A DNA stretch of 64,000 nucleotides from Polynucleobacter tropicus. GTDB lineage: Bacteria; Pseudomonadota; Gammaproteobacteria; Burkholderiales; Burkholderiaceae. Both the position numbers and the translations under genes were made by a program. The stretch's first letter is position 1. The number at the start of each line of letters is the position of its first letter. Positions 9,166-17,613 of the stretch are shown here, piece after piece. The notes beneath the pieces are model-generated. The model was not told where the DNA came from, did not search any database, and worked only from the letters and a program-made list of their open reading frames with translations. The stretch spans positions 434,001-498,000 of the forward strand of contig NZ_CP028942.1 of the NCBI RefSeq assembly GCF_013307225.1, given 5' to 3'.

Positions 9166-10302
9166 ATGCCGATCATTGAATCAGTCCAGGTTGCATCAGT
9201 AGCGGTGCCGCTGGATAAAGTCACCTCATTTTCAACTCGGACCGTATCCGAGCGTCACTATTGTCTTGTTAAGGTTCGTGGCAAAGATGGCAATGAGGGT
9301 ATTGGTTTTTGTTATGTTGGTAGCGCAGGTGGGGATGTTGCCAGGATTGCGGTTGAGCAGCTTTTAGCTCCCAAGTTGATTGGTCAAAATAGTCATCGCA
9401 GCGAAGGCTTGTGGATGGAAATGTATAACGAATCCATTTTGCAAGGGCGTGCTGGTGCGGTAATGCGCGGTATCTCTATTTTAGATACTGCCTTGTGGGA
9501 TTTAAATGCCCGTGCTGCTGGTTTGCCGCTCCACCATTACTTGGGGTCCGTGGTAGACGATCGTGTGCCTGCATATGCTAGTGGTGGCTATTACCTGGAT
9601 GGCAAAACTCCCGCAAAACTCGGCAAAGAAATGGAGTCATATGTAAAGCAGGGCTTTAAAGCGGTAAAGATGAAGGTAGGAAGGCTTTCTCCGGTTGAGG
9701 AAGAGGCTCGTGTAAAGGCTGCTCGTAAAGCAATTGGTGAGGATATTTTGCTGACTCTCGATGCCAACAATGCTTGGCGCGATTTACCAACAGCGCTGGA
9801 GTATGTCAGACGCTTTGAGGCTTACAACCCGTATTGGATCGAAGAGCCTTTCTCGCCAGACGCAATTGATCTGCATGCTGCTTTAGCTCGTCAAACTACT
9901 ATCAACGTTGCAACTGGCGAAATGGAAGCAGGGCGTTGGCGTTTTCGAGAATTAATTGATGCAGGTGGCGCTGCCATTTTGCAATCCGACGCAGCTGTAT
10001 GTGGCGGTATTACGGAATGGCGTCGTATCTCCGCTTATGCGGATGCGAAGGGTATTACTGTGTGCCCACATTGGATGCATGATTTACATGCTCCACTAGT
10101 AGCTGCAACTCCAAACGCAAGGTTTGTAGAGTTTTTCTTGGATGATCAGGTATTAAATTTCCGTCGTTTAATTAACAAGCAGCTGACCTTCAAGAATGGC
10201 GATTTGATCTTGCACAAAACGCCTGGCTTAGGCTTTGAATTCGATGAAGCGGCTATCAAGAAGTATGCTGGTAAGGATGCCTGGAAGAAGATTTCGAAAT
10301 AA
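9166..10302 (+). CDS. Enolase-superfamily protein (mandelate racemase / muconate lactonizing type)
   Basis: A 378-residue enolase-superfamily enzyme that should abstract a proton alpha to a carboxylate. The catalytic barrel is complete: KMK (Lys168 and Lys170), the metal ligands in LDANNAW (Asp199), IEEPF (Glu226/227) and TGEME (Glu252), and a late CPHWMHDLHAP segment carrying His. This pattern fits the mandelate racemase subgroup, many of which are acid-sugar dehydratases. The substrate cannot be read from the sequence. AAGGAG lies five bases before the ATG, and TACAAT at 9137-9142 is a possible -10 box. It converges on the TRAP permease gene and probably works with that cluster. Confidence 0.88.
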   Translation: MPIIESVQVASVAVPLDKVTSFSTRTVSERHYCLVKVRGKDGNEGIGFCYVGSAGGDVARIAVEQLLAPKLIGQNSHRSEGLWMEMYNESILQGRAGAVMRGISILDTALWDLNARAAGLPLHHYLGSVVDDRVPAYASGGYYLDGKTPAKLGKEMESYVKQGFKAVKMKVGRLSPVEEEARVKAARKAIGEDILLTLDANNAWRDLPTALEYVRRFEAYNPYWIEEPFSPDAIDLHAALARQTTINVATGEMEAGRWRFRELIDAGGAAILQSDAAVCGGITEWRRISAYADAKGITVCPHWMHDLHAPLVAATPNARFVEFFLDDQVLNFRRLINKQLTFKNGDLILHKTPGLGFEFDEAAIKKYAGKDAWKKISK

Positions 10303-10337
10303 TTCGTAATTATTCAAACTCTAAATTCTTAAACAAT

Positions 10338-10370
10338 AAAGCCCGCGATTTTTGGTCGCGGGCTTTTGTT
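10338..10370. terminator. Bidirectional terminator between convergent genes
   Basis: The stem AGCCCGCGA with TCGCGGGCT (9 bp, GC-rich, seven-base loop) has A-rich sequence on the left and TTTTGTTTT on the right. It separates the enolase-superfamily gene from the TRAP permease gene and can serve both strands. Confidence 0.87.
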
Positions 10371-10386
10371 TTATCAATAAAACAAT

Positions 10387-12399
10387 TTATACAGATTTAG
10401 GCCGTAGTTTGAAATGTTGAATGGTTTGGGTGATGATCACTAAAGCAAAGCCAATGAAACCAACGAGATCCGCTTCGGTAGATGGATAAGCCAGCGCTAC
10501 GCCAGATGCAACCATGATGACCCGTTCGAAGACTTTAGTCTTTTCAATAAACCAACCTTGTAATCCACCGGCTAGGCAGATGATGCCAACCACGGCTGTA
10601 AATGACACCCAAGCAATTTGCATCCAATCGGCTTTTTCTAGGGCGTCAGTAGAGCCCATCAAAAGGAGGCTTACCCCAGACTTGTCCAAGACAAACATAA
10701 AGGGAACCAAGATCGCTGGAGCAACATATTTCCAGGTCTGCAAGGTGGTTTTATAAGGATTGCCTTTGCAGATTGCTGCTGCTGCAAATGGAGAGAGCGC
10801 AGTCGGAGGGGATACCTCAGACAATACGGCGTAGTAAAAGATGAACATATGGGCTGCAAATGCTGGGACGCCCAAGTTAATGAGGGCGGGCGCTGCAATC
10901 ACTGCGCAAATAATGTAAGAGGCAGTTACAGGCACTGCAAGGCCGACAATCCAAACAACAAGTGCTGTGAAGATAGTGGTGAGAAGTAATGAACCGCCTG
11001 CGTACTGAATCACAATTGAGCTAAATTTCAAGCCAAGACCAGTCAGGGTAACGGTGCCAACAATGAGGCCTGCGCCAGCACAAGTTGCTGCAATTGCTAG
11101 AACACCTGTAGAGCCTGATGCCAAAGCCTTAGTTAGATTGGAGTTATATAACCCAGAAAGAATTGGCTCTTTCCCTTTAAACCATGCCCATGGAATGATG
11201 GCGGTATCTTCTCGTAGCATGCTGGACAGTGCCGAGACAACGGTTGCCCAGAAAACAGCCATTACTGGGGAGAAGCCCAGCAACATAAATACCACGATAG
11301 AAATCAGTGAGAAGAAATGAAACCAATATTTCTTAGTGAGCTGCCACGCAGTTTCAACAGATTCAAAATGAATACTCTTCATTCCATATTTGCGTACATC
11401 GATTTCTACCATGACGAACAAGCCTAGATAGAACAAGATGGTCGGAATGGTGGCCATCAAGAGAACATCGAGGTAGGAGATTTTGAGGAAGTCCGCAATC
11501 AGGAATGCAGCAGCACCCAATACTGGCGGTGAAATAATTGCACCTAATCCACCTGCGGCTAATAACCCGCCGGCTGCATTTCTTTCGTAACCCACTTTTT
11601 CTAACATTGGCGCGGCAACCGAGCCAACAGTAACTGTGGTTGCAACACCAGATCCTGATGGACCGCCCAACAAGAAGGAGGACATCACGATGGTTCTGCC
11701 AACGCCTGAGGACTTGCCACCCATCGCCGCGAATGAGAAGTCGATAAAAAATTTGCCTGCACCAGTAAATTGGAGAAAGGCGCCAAAAATAGTAAAGAGA
11801 ATAATCAGCGTTGCGGAAACATCTACGGCTGTTCCGTAGATGCCTTCCAGCGTCATATACATATAGCCTACTAGGCGATCGAGATCGTAGCCTTTATGAG
11901 TCCATGGTGCTGGCAAGTAATTTCCAAATAGCGCATACAGCAAGAACAAGATAGTGACGGTAACCAAGATCATACCGTTCGTACGGCGGACGCTTTCAAG
12001 GATGAGCAAAATTAGGGCGATTCCCACCATGACGTCTGTTGGGTTAGGTGCCGTGTTGCGATCCATGAAGTCATCGCCACCACTGAGTATGTAATACGAA
12101 ATCGCGATAGATCCAAGAGCAAACACAATATCCCAGGGCATTAGGCGATTCTTAAAGCGAGCTGCGATTGGGAAGCTCAAAAAGACTAGGAATAGAACTA
12201 GTGCAACGTGAATAACCCGTAATTGCTGGGTTGGCACGATAGAGTAAGCGGCATATAGGTGAAACAGAGACATACCGACCGCAACCAAGGTGATGAACTT
12301 GGCTAATAAACCTTTGTAGTCATTAGAGTCACCTTCCTCTTGCTTGATAAACGCATCTAGCTTTTCTTGTGTTTCGTTATCGATGACGTTTTGATTCAT
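10387..12399 (-). CDS. TRAP transporter fused 4TM/12TM permease (TAXI type)
   Basis: Inner-membrane permease of a TAXI-type TRAP system, 670 residues, in which the small (DctQ-like) and large (DctM-like) subunits are one chain. More than a dozen hydrophobic segments are visible. Conserved stretches include GGPSGSGVATTVTVGSVAAPMLEKVGY and AGGLLAAGGLGAIISPPVLGAAAFLIAD, plus YYAVLSEVSPPTALSPFAAAAI near 520, typical of the 12TM part. The family uses the sodium gradient to import organic acids delivered by the periplasmic receptor. The receptor gene lies directly upstream at 12487-13437, separated by a hairpin that may lower permease expression. Confidence 0.93.
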   Translation of the reverse strand: MNQNVIDNETQEKLDAFIKQEEGDSNDYKGLLAKFITLVAVGMSLFHLYAAYSIVPTQQLRVIHVALVLFLVFLSFPIAARFKNRLMPWDIVFALGSIAISYYILSGGDDFMDRNTAPNPTDVMVGIALILLILESVRRTNGMILVTVTILFLLYALFGNYLPAPWTHKGYDLDRLVGYMYMTLEGIYGTAVDVSATLIILFTIFGAFLQFTGAGKFFIDFSFAAMGGKSSGVGRTIVMSSFLLGGPSGSGVATTVTVGSVAAPMLEKVGYERNAAGGLLAAGGLGAIISPPVLGAAAFLIADFLKISYLDVLLMATIPTILFYLGLFVMVEIDVRKYGMKSIHFESVETAWQLTKKYWFHFFSLISIVVFMLLGFSPVMAVFWATVVSALSSMLREDTAIIPWAWFKGKEPILSGLYNSNLTKALASGSTGVLAIAATCAGAGLIVGTVTLTGLGLKFSSIVIQYAGGSLLLTTIFTALVVWIVGLAVPVTASYIICAVIAAPALINLGVPAFAAHMFIFYYAVLSEVSPPTALSPFAAAAICKGNPYKTTLQTWKYVAPAILVPFMFVLDKSGVSLLLMGSTDALEKADWMQIAWVSFTAVVGIICLAGGLQGWFIEKTKVFERVIMVASGVALAYPSTEADLVGFIGFALVIITQTIQHFKLRPKSV

Positions 12400-12452
12400 G
12401 TCTCAACCTATAAATTGTAGTTTTTGTATGTTTATGAACTGCTTTAAATCAA

Positions 12453-12477
12453 AAGGGGCGAGATTAACTCACCCCTT
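12453..12477 (-). terminator. Intercistronic hairpin between TAXI receptor and permease
   Basis: On the minus strand the stem AAGGGGTGAG pairs with CTCGCCCCTT (10 bp with one G-U), with a five-base loop, and the transcript continues TTGATTT. It lies just after the receptor stop and before the permease start. It looks like a partly effective terminator or a 3' end stabiliser, giving more receptor than permease mRNA. Confidence 0.65.
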
Positions 12478-12486
12478 GTTTCTCTT

Positions 12487-13437
12487 TTAGTTAACTTTGA
12501 CGTTCTTTTCTTTGTAGTACTTTAGAGCGCCTGGATGGAAGTCAACTGGCGATGCTTTTGCCTTCTGATTATCGAGGCTCACATTCATATATTCCTGGTG
12601 GGTGCGAACCAGATCCAGTTTGTTGTCAAAAATGGCTTTGGTAATTTTGTATGCCTGATCGTCTGGCATATTTGCATTGACCACCAAGATGTTTGCCACA
12701 GCTGCGACTTTGTTGTCCTTCGCCATACCGCTATAAGTTGCCTTTGGAATGAGGGCATCAAAGTAAAGGTTGCCATATTTTTTATTCATGGCGGCTACTT
12801 CAGCATTGGTATCAATCATCACAATTTTAGTGCCGGGAGTATTGGCAAGATCGGTTACTGCCGCAGTAGGTAATCCACCAACCCAAAAGAAAGCATCAAT
12901 CTTGCGATCTTTTACAGCGTTTACAGACTCGGCTACGCTAAGACGCTCGCGCTTCACATCTTTATCCTTATCTAGGCCAGCCGCTTCAAGTAGGCGGAAC
13001 GCCATTACTTCTGTTGCGCTTCCAGGGGCGCCAGTGCTAATGCGCTTGCCTTTTAGGTCTTTCATAGACTTAATGCCAGTTGAGTCAACCGTTACTACGT
13101 GCATTAAGTTTGGATATAGAACTACTAAAGTTCTGAGATCCACTTTCTTGCCATTGAATTTGCCTTCGCCAACCTGAGCATCTTTAGCAGCGTCTGCCAT
13201 AGAGAAGCCAACATATGGCTTACCACTGCCGATGAGATTAAGGTTGTCTACAGAGCCGCCAGTGACTTCCGCTGTTGCGGACATACCAGGAACCTTGTTT
13301 GATAGAACAGCGGCCAAACCGCCACCCATTGGGTAGTAAACGCCGCCAGTTCCACCAGTAGCGATGGAAATATTTTGTGCTTGGGCGCTCATCCATAAAA
13401 AGCTAAATGAGAGCGCAATGACTTTTAATAATTTCAT
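12487..13437 (-). CDS. TAXI-family TRAP solute-binding protein
   Basis: Periplasmic receptor of 316 residues for the adjacent TRAP permease. Residues 1-20 are a clear signal peptide (MKLLKVIALSFSFLWMSAQA, cut before QNIS). The mature start ISIATGGTGGVYYPMGGGLA is the TAXI-family signature, and RISTGAPGSATEVMAFRLLEAAGL and the DAFFWVGGLPTAAV segment follow. AGGAG sits upstream of the ATG. TAXI receptors bind organic acids such as C4-dicarboxylates or glutamate; the ligand here is unknown. It lies 32 bases downstream of the DHDPS-family gene on the same strand. Confidence 0.93.
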   Translation of the reverse strand: MKLLKVIALSFSFLWMSAQAQNISIATGGTGGVYYPMGGGLAAVLSNKVPGMSATAEVTGGSVDNLNLIGSGKPYVGFSMADAAKDAQVGEGKFNGKKVDLRTLVVLYPNLMHVVTVDSTGIKSMKDLKGKRISTGAPGSATEVMAFRLLEAAGLDKDKDVKRERLSVAESVNAVKDRKIDAFFWVGGLPTAAVTDLANTPGTKIVMIDTNAEVAAMNKKYGNLYFDALIPKATYSGMAKDNKVAAVANILVVNANMPDDQAYKITKAIFDNKLDLVRTHQEYMNVSLDNQKAKASPVDFHPGALKYYKEKNVKVN

Positions 13438-13469
13438 ATTGATGTCTCCTAAAACTGAAATGAACTAAA

Positions 13470-14396
13470 TTAAAGACCAGGCATGCTGAAGTTGATTTGC
13501 TTTAACTCGCTTATCAACTGCGCTTGTTGCTCAGAAGTGAGCTGCATGAGTGGTGGGCGAACACGCAACCACTCTGAATCATTGCTGAAATGCGCTACAG
13601 CAGTCTTCATGCCGGCAATCATTTGATACTTAGCAAATACACTACGCACTTTATCGAGGCCTGCTTGGCGCTCATCAGCGTTAGACTCTCTCCAATGTGC
13701 TGCTAGATCAGCGATCGCATGTGGATTAACGTTCGCTGTTGCGGAGATACAGCCTACGCCACCTGCACGCAGAGTGCGCATAAGGAATACTTCGCTACCT
13801 GCATAAACACGGAATCCAGTCGGCGCTAGTAGTTTGATTACGGATTCGGTATAAGCCCAGTCTCCAGAGCTATCTTTCATGCCCACTACAGTTTTTGGAT
13901 ACTCTTTTGACAAGCGCTCGAGCAAGGAAAGGCTGAGATTGATTTTGGTTACAGGTGGAATGTTGTAGATATAAACCTGAAGCGCGTCGCTGCCAACTTT
14001 CTGAATAACTTCAGAGAAGTAAGCGAACAGACCATCATCTGTTACGTCTTTGTAATAAAAAGGAGGCAGCATTAATACGCCAGCGCATTTCAGGTTAACC
14101 GCATGACGTGTCATATTGACTGTTGCGTCAATGGAGGTAGCGCCAGTACCAGGCATCATATGACCAGGATTTAAGCCGCCTTCTATTAGTGCAGTAAGCG
14201 TACTCATTTTTTGCGGAGCTGACATGGAGTTTGCTTCAGAGTTTGTGCCGAATACTGCTTGGCCAACTCCATTCGACTCAAGCCATTTGCATTGCTTTAA
14301 TAATTTTTGGGCATCTGGGTTGCCATCAGCCTTAAATGGCGTGAGTACTGGTGAGAGTACTGCTGGCAATGTAGAGGGATGCAAGGTAAGGGGCAT
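13470..14396 (-). CDS. Dihydrodipicolinate synthase family aldolase/dehydratase
   Basis: Class I aldolase-fold enzyme of 308 residues. The Schiff-base lysine is Lys174 in VVGMKDSSGDW, the proton-relay Tyr is in YIYNIPP, and FGTNSEANSMS matches the substrate-carboxylate (GTTGE-like) loop in a diverged form. The divergence and the neighbours (TRAP transporter, D-2-hydroxyacid dehydrogenase, enolase-superfamily enzyme) argue against lysine biosynthesis and for catabolism of a keto-acid or sugar acid. It lies 12 bases after the dehydrogenase and is surely co-transcribed with it. Confidence 0.88.
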   Translation of the reverse strand: MPLTLHPSTLPAVLSPVLTPFKADGNPDAQKLLKQCKWLESNGVGQAVFGTNSEANSMSAPQKMSTLTALIEGGLNPGHMMPGTGATSIDATVNMTRHAVNLKCAGVLMLPPFYYKDVTDDGLFAYFSEVIQKVGSDALQVYIYNIPPVTKINLSLSLLERLSKEYPKTVVGMKDSSGDWAYTESVIKLLAPTGFRVYAGSEVFLMRTLRAGGVGCISATANVNPHAIADLAAHWRESNADERQAGLDKVRSVFAKYQMIAGMKTAVAHFSNDSEWLRVRPPLMQLTSEQQAQLISELKQINFSMPGL

Positions 14397-14408
14397 GCTG
14401 ACTCCGAT

Positions 14409-15338
14409 TTAATAATGAACTTCTGATAGAAGTGGTTGTTGTGTAAAGAAAGCCTCTAAATTATCTACTGCTAATTTGGTCATTGCTACCCGTGTTTCCG
14501 AGGTAGCACTACCGATATGGGGTGTTAATAGGACATTATCAAGTTTTAGAAACTCAGGGTTTGGGTTTGGTTCGTTATTAAAGACATCGAGCGCCGCCCC
14601 TGCGATCTTTTTATGTTGCAGTGCATATAAAAGCTCAGACTCGTTAATAACGCTTCCTCGGGCAATGTTGATCAAAAATCCACTTGGTCCGAGCGCTTCT
14701 AGAACGGCAACATTAACTAGGTTGTCCGTATCTGGAGTTGCGGGGCAAGCTAGGAAGACCACATCGCAAGCGCTGGCTAGGTCTTTGACATTGGGGTAAT
14801 AGGTGTATGGCACTGGCTTAGGGTTTGGGCCAGAGTAAGCGATTTGAACCTTGAATGGCTCTAAGCGCTTTGCAAGGTCTTGACCAATGCGCCCCATACC
14901 CACAAGCCCAACCTTTTTGCCTGCCAGGGTGGTGGTTAATGGGAAGAGCCCTTTTGACCATGCCCCACTTTTGACATGTTCTTGGGACTCTGGAATGCGA
15001 CGCATCAGGCTGAGCATCATGCCAATAGCAAGTTCGCAGACCGCATCGTTAAGAACCCCGGGGGTGTTGGTGGCTTTAATGCCTTTTGACTTCAAGTATT
15101 CCAGAGGGAGATTGTCGTAACCCACGCCACATGTAGACACCAAGCGAATTGTTGGGATTTGTTTAACCAAGGCCTCAGGCAGTTTGGTATTAGAGCGAAC
15201 TAGGATAGCTTCAAAATTGCCAGGCGGGGGTGGCGCAGAGGGGTCTCCATGTTTGGTAGGGCTAAAGCGTCGATCAATTTCCGCTTGCATAATTTCGGGG
15301 AAATGACCGACCTGTAACACCGAATTGACGGGAATCAT
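14409..15338 (-). CDS. D-2-hydroxyacid dehydrogenase (glyoxylate/hydroxypyruvate reductase type)
   Basis: NAD(P)-dependent oxidoreductase of 309 residues. The order is an N-terminal substrate-binding part with CGVGYDNLP, a Rossmann motif VGLVGMGRIGQDLA (around residue 150), and the catalytic Arg in NIARGSVINE, acid residue in DVFNNEPNPN and His in LTPHIGSAT. The domain is complete. It should interconvert a 2-keto and a D-2-hydroxy acid; the exact substrate is not evident. It is the first gene of the minus-strand catabolic unit, divergent by 88 bases from the hydroxyacyl-CoA dehydrogenase gene, and that gap holds two dyads. Confidence 0.9.
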   Translation of the reverse strand: MIPVNSVLQVGHFPEIMQAEIDRRFSPTKHGDPSAPPPPGNFEAILVRSNTKLPEALVKQIPTIRLVSTCGVGYDNLPLEYLKSKGIKATNTPGVLNDAVCELAIGMMLSLMRRIPESQEHVKSGAWSKGLFPLTTTLAGKKVGLVGMGRIGQDLAKRLEPFKVQIAYSGPNPKPVPYTYYPNVKDLASACDVVFLACPATPDTDNLVNVAVLEALGPSGFLINIARGSVINESELLYALQHKKIAGAALDVFNNEPNPNPEFLKLDNVLLTPHIGSATSETRVAMTKLAVDNLEAFFTQQPLLSEVHY

Positions 15339-15368
15339 GGTTGTCTCAAATTTTTATTGGAATAATGA

Positions 15369-15383
15369 CCTCATTGTATGAGG
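15369..15383. promoter_or_regulatory. Perfect 6-3-6 dyad in a divergent intergenic region
   Basis: CCTCAT-TGT-ATGAGG is a perfect inverted repeat lying between the divergent starts at 15338 and 15427. Its size and position fit an operator for a dimeric regulator controlling both directions. No regulator gene lies nearby, so this is inference from symmetry and placement. Confidence 0.4.
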
Positions 15384-15396
15384 AATTTTAAAAAAA

Positions 15397-15412
15397 AGAG
15401 GCTTAAGCCTCT
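15397..15412 (-). terminator. Palindromic hairpin followed by a T-run on the minus strand
   Basis: AGAGGCTT joins its exact reverse complement AAGCCTCT; on the minus strand it runs into eight T residues. It therefore has terminator shape for transcription towards the D-2-hydroxyacid dehydrogenase, although no minus-strand gene lies directly upstream. It could stop antisense transcripts, or act as a leader attenuator if the promoter lies further right. Confidence 0.45.
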
Positions 15413-15426
15413 CTAGGAGAATATTC

Positions 15427-16368
15427 ATGTTATTTACCCCAGCAGAAACCAAAGTAGTCGTTGTGGGAGGTGGGACGATGGGTGCCGATGTGGCAGCGGT
15501 TTGTGCTCGTGGCGGCTGCGCAGTTCAGGTGGTGGAACCAACAACAGAGCGTCGCGCTTTATTGCCTGATTATTTTGTCAATACCATGACCGAGTTGGGT
15601 TACGAGAGTCGCATTCATTTGTTATCAGTTGCGGGAACGCTCGAAGAAGTCGATTGGTCTGATATTGATTTAGTAATTGAATGTGTGCCTGAGCGCTTGG
15701 ATATTAAGCGCGAGTTGTTTGCGAAATTGGAAAAATACGCAAAACCAGAAGCGGTATTAGCAAGCAACAGTACAAGCTTTCCAATTAGTCAAATTGCTGA
15801 AGGTTTAAAAACTCCAGCTCGCATGATTGGCTTGCACTTTTTTATGCCGGCACATTTAATTCCCTGCGTTGAAGTCATTTATGGCGCAAAGACGTCACCT
15901 ATGGTTGGCGATAGTCTTACCCGCTTGATGACAGCATGTGGCATGGTTCCTGTAACCGTGAAAAAAGATTTACCAGGCTTTTTGGCTAATCGATTGCAAC
16001 ACGCCTTATCGCGTGAAGCATTTGCTATGGTGGACGCTGGCATTTGCACGCCAGAAGATATTGATAAAGCGGTTCGTTATGGCTTTGGCTTCCGCTATAT
16101 CGCTGCAGGCCCAGCCATGCAGCGCGATCATGCCGGTCTTGAAATCCATGCCGCCGGTGGCACGACGATCTACCCAACTCTCAATAATTCAGCGACGATT
16201 GCGAAGTGCTTGAGTGATCGAGTTGAGAGCGGCAAGTTTGGCATGAAGACTGGTGAAGGTTTTTATTCTTGGACTTCCGAGTCAATTAAAGCAGAACGTG
16301 AGCGTTATCAAGATGCTTTGCGTGAAGGCCTGAAAATTATTCAGAAAGAATTGCCAAAAATTAAGTGA
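15427..16368 (+). CDS. 3-hydroxyacyl-CoA dehydrogenase family protein
   Basis: NAD-dependent dehydrogenase of 313 residues. The N-terminal Rossmann fold shows VVVGGGTMGADVAAVCARGG, then DLVIECVPERLDIKRELFAKLEK, NSTSFPISQIA and HFFMPAHLIPCVEVI, the region of the catalytic His. The C-terminal helical domain begins around residue 185. The size fits single-function enzymes acting on 3-hydroxyacyl-CoA or on short acids such as carnitine or gulonate; the substrate is open. AGGAG precedes the ATG. Its last eight bases overlap tail-to-tail with the MFS gene. Confidence 0.85.
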   Translation: MLFTPAETKVVVVGGGTMGADVAAVCARGGCAVQVVEPTTERRALLPDYFVNTMTELGYESRIHLLSVAGTLEEVDWSDIDLVIECVPERLDIKRELFAKLEKYAKPEAVLASNSTSFPISQIAEGLKTPARMIGLHFFMPAHLIPCVEVIYGAKTSPMVGDSLTRLMTACGMVPVTVKKDLPGFLANRLQHALSREAFAMVDAGICTPEDIDKAVRYGFGFRYIAAGPAMQRDHAGLEIHAAGGTTIYPTLNNSATIAKCLSDRVESGKFGMKTGEGFYSWTSESIKAERERYQDALREGLKIIQKELPKIK

Positions 16369-17563
16369 TGTCGCGAATGTGGAAGTTATGCAAATTTGGC
16401 GCAAGTTTATAGGTGATTAATACCACTGCTAGCGTAGCGACACCGCCAAAAATAATCGACGGTACTAAACCTAAGAGGCTAGCTGCGATGCCAGACTCGA
16501 GGGCGCCCAATTCATTTGATGATCCGATAAAAATTCCATTGATTGCGCTGATGCGACCACGCATATTGTCGGGTGTTGTGAGTTGCACAATACTGCTGCG
16601 TATCACTACAGAGATAGAATCGCAGCAGCCCGAAGTGAATAAGAAAAATGCGCACGCCCATAAATGGGTAGACAGGCCAAAGCCAATAATCGAAATACCA
16701 AAGCCGGCGACCGAAAATAGTAGATATTTCCCCGAGTCATTGAGGATGGGGCGCGTGGCAAGATAGATCCCCATAAGGACGGATCCTGCAGCAGGCGCGG
16801 CACGCAAAATGCCAAGAACTTCAGGCCCTGCATGAAGAACATCGCTCACAAAGGCTGGGAGTATGGATACGGCGCCTCCAAATAGCACTGCGAACATATC
16901 AAGCGCCATAGTGCTTAAGATGAGTTCATGCTTTCTGACGTAATCAAACCCCTGCATAAAGCTTTTGAGAAAGTGCGTAGTTTGTGCTGACTTTTCCCTA
17001 TGCGCTTTGATCAAAGTAACGCCATAAAGACTGATGAGTCCACAAAAGGCTGCTAAGGCATAAGTCCAGGTGAGATTGGTAAAGCCAATCATGAGGCCGC
17101 CTAAGCCAGGTCCAGCTACTACGCAAATTTGGAAGGAGGCATTGCCATATGCCATGTATTTCGTGAGTTGCTCGCGCGGAATAATCTGGCCAAAGAGCGC
17201 TTGGTAGGATGGGCGCAACAATGCTCGAGCAATACCAATAAAGCCAACTGCTGTGTAGATCAATGGCACAGGTGGAGATACCCAATCCAATGCGATGGCG
17301 CATAAAAATAATGCGACGAGCACGTGAATAATTGCGGCGATTGCGGAGATGACTTTGCGGGAGTAGTGGTCTACCGCATGACCCGAGTAAAGCGCTAAAG
17401 CAAAGTAGGGTACGAGTTCCGCAAGGCCAATCAGTCCTAACGAGATTACGCTATGAGTAATTTCATAGAGATGCCATCCAACTGCCACCATCGTAATTTG
17501 ATAGCTTAGGGTGGCGCCAATACGGTAAATCAACAGGGTTTTAAAGGCTTTGCTCGGGCTCAT
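16361..17563 (-). CDS. MFS transporter (EntS/MFS_3-like)
   Basis: Inner-membrane major facilitator protein of 400 residues with about 12 hydrophobic segments. The N-terminal half contains SGHAVDHYSRKVISAIAA, the loop between helices 2 and 3 of the superfamily, and the C-terminal half shows TTPDNMRGRISAINGIFIGSSNELGALESG, typical of the EntS-like MFS_3 exporters. The substrate is unknown and no siderophore genes are near. It stands alone, convergent with the hydroxyacyl-CoA dehydrogenase (8-base tail overlap) and divergent from the cytochrome b gene. Confidence 0.87.
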   Translation of the reverse strand: MSPSKAFKTLLIYRIGATLSYQITMVAVGWHLYEITHSVISLGLIGLAELVPYFALALYSGHAVDHYSRKVISAIAAIIHVLVALFLCAIALDWVSPPVPLIYTAVGFIGIARALLRPSYQALFGQIIPREQLTKYMAYGNASFQICVVAGPGLGGLMIGFTNLTWTYALAAFCGLISLYGVTLIKAHREKSAQTTHFLKSFMQGFDYVRKHELILSTMALDMFAVLFGGAVSILPAFVSDVLHAGPEVLGILRAAPAAGSVLMGIYLATRPILNDSGKYLLFSVAGFGISIIGFGLSTHLWACAFFLFTSGCCDSISVVIRSSIVQLTTPDNMRGRISAINGIFIGSSNELGALESGIAASLLGLVPSIIFGGVATLAVVLITYKLAPNLHNFHIRDIT

Positions 17564-17613
17564 TTTTAATGAGTTTACGGGAATTTCTGTCTTATCTGAT
17601 TTATCCTTAATGC

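Noticed and set aside
16361..16368. Overlap of the hydroxyacyl-CoA dehydrogenase and MFS gene ends as a sign of misannotation
   Set aside because: Both C-termini are normal for their families, and an eight-base tail-to-tail overlap is common in compact genomes.
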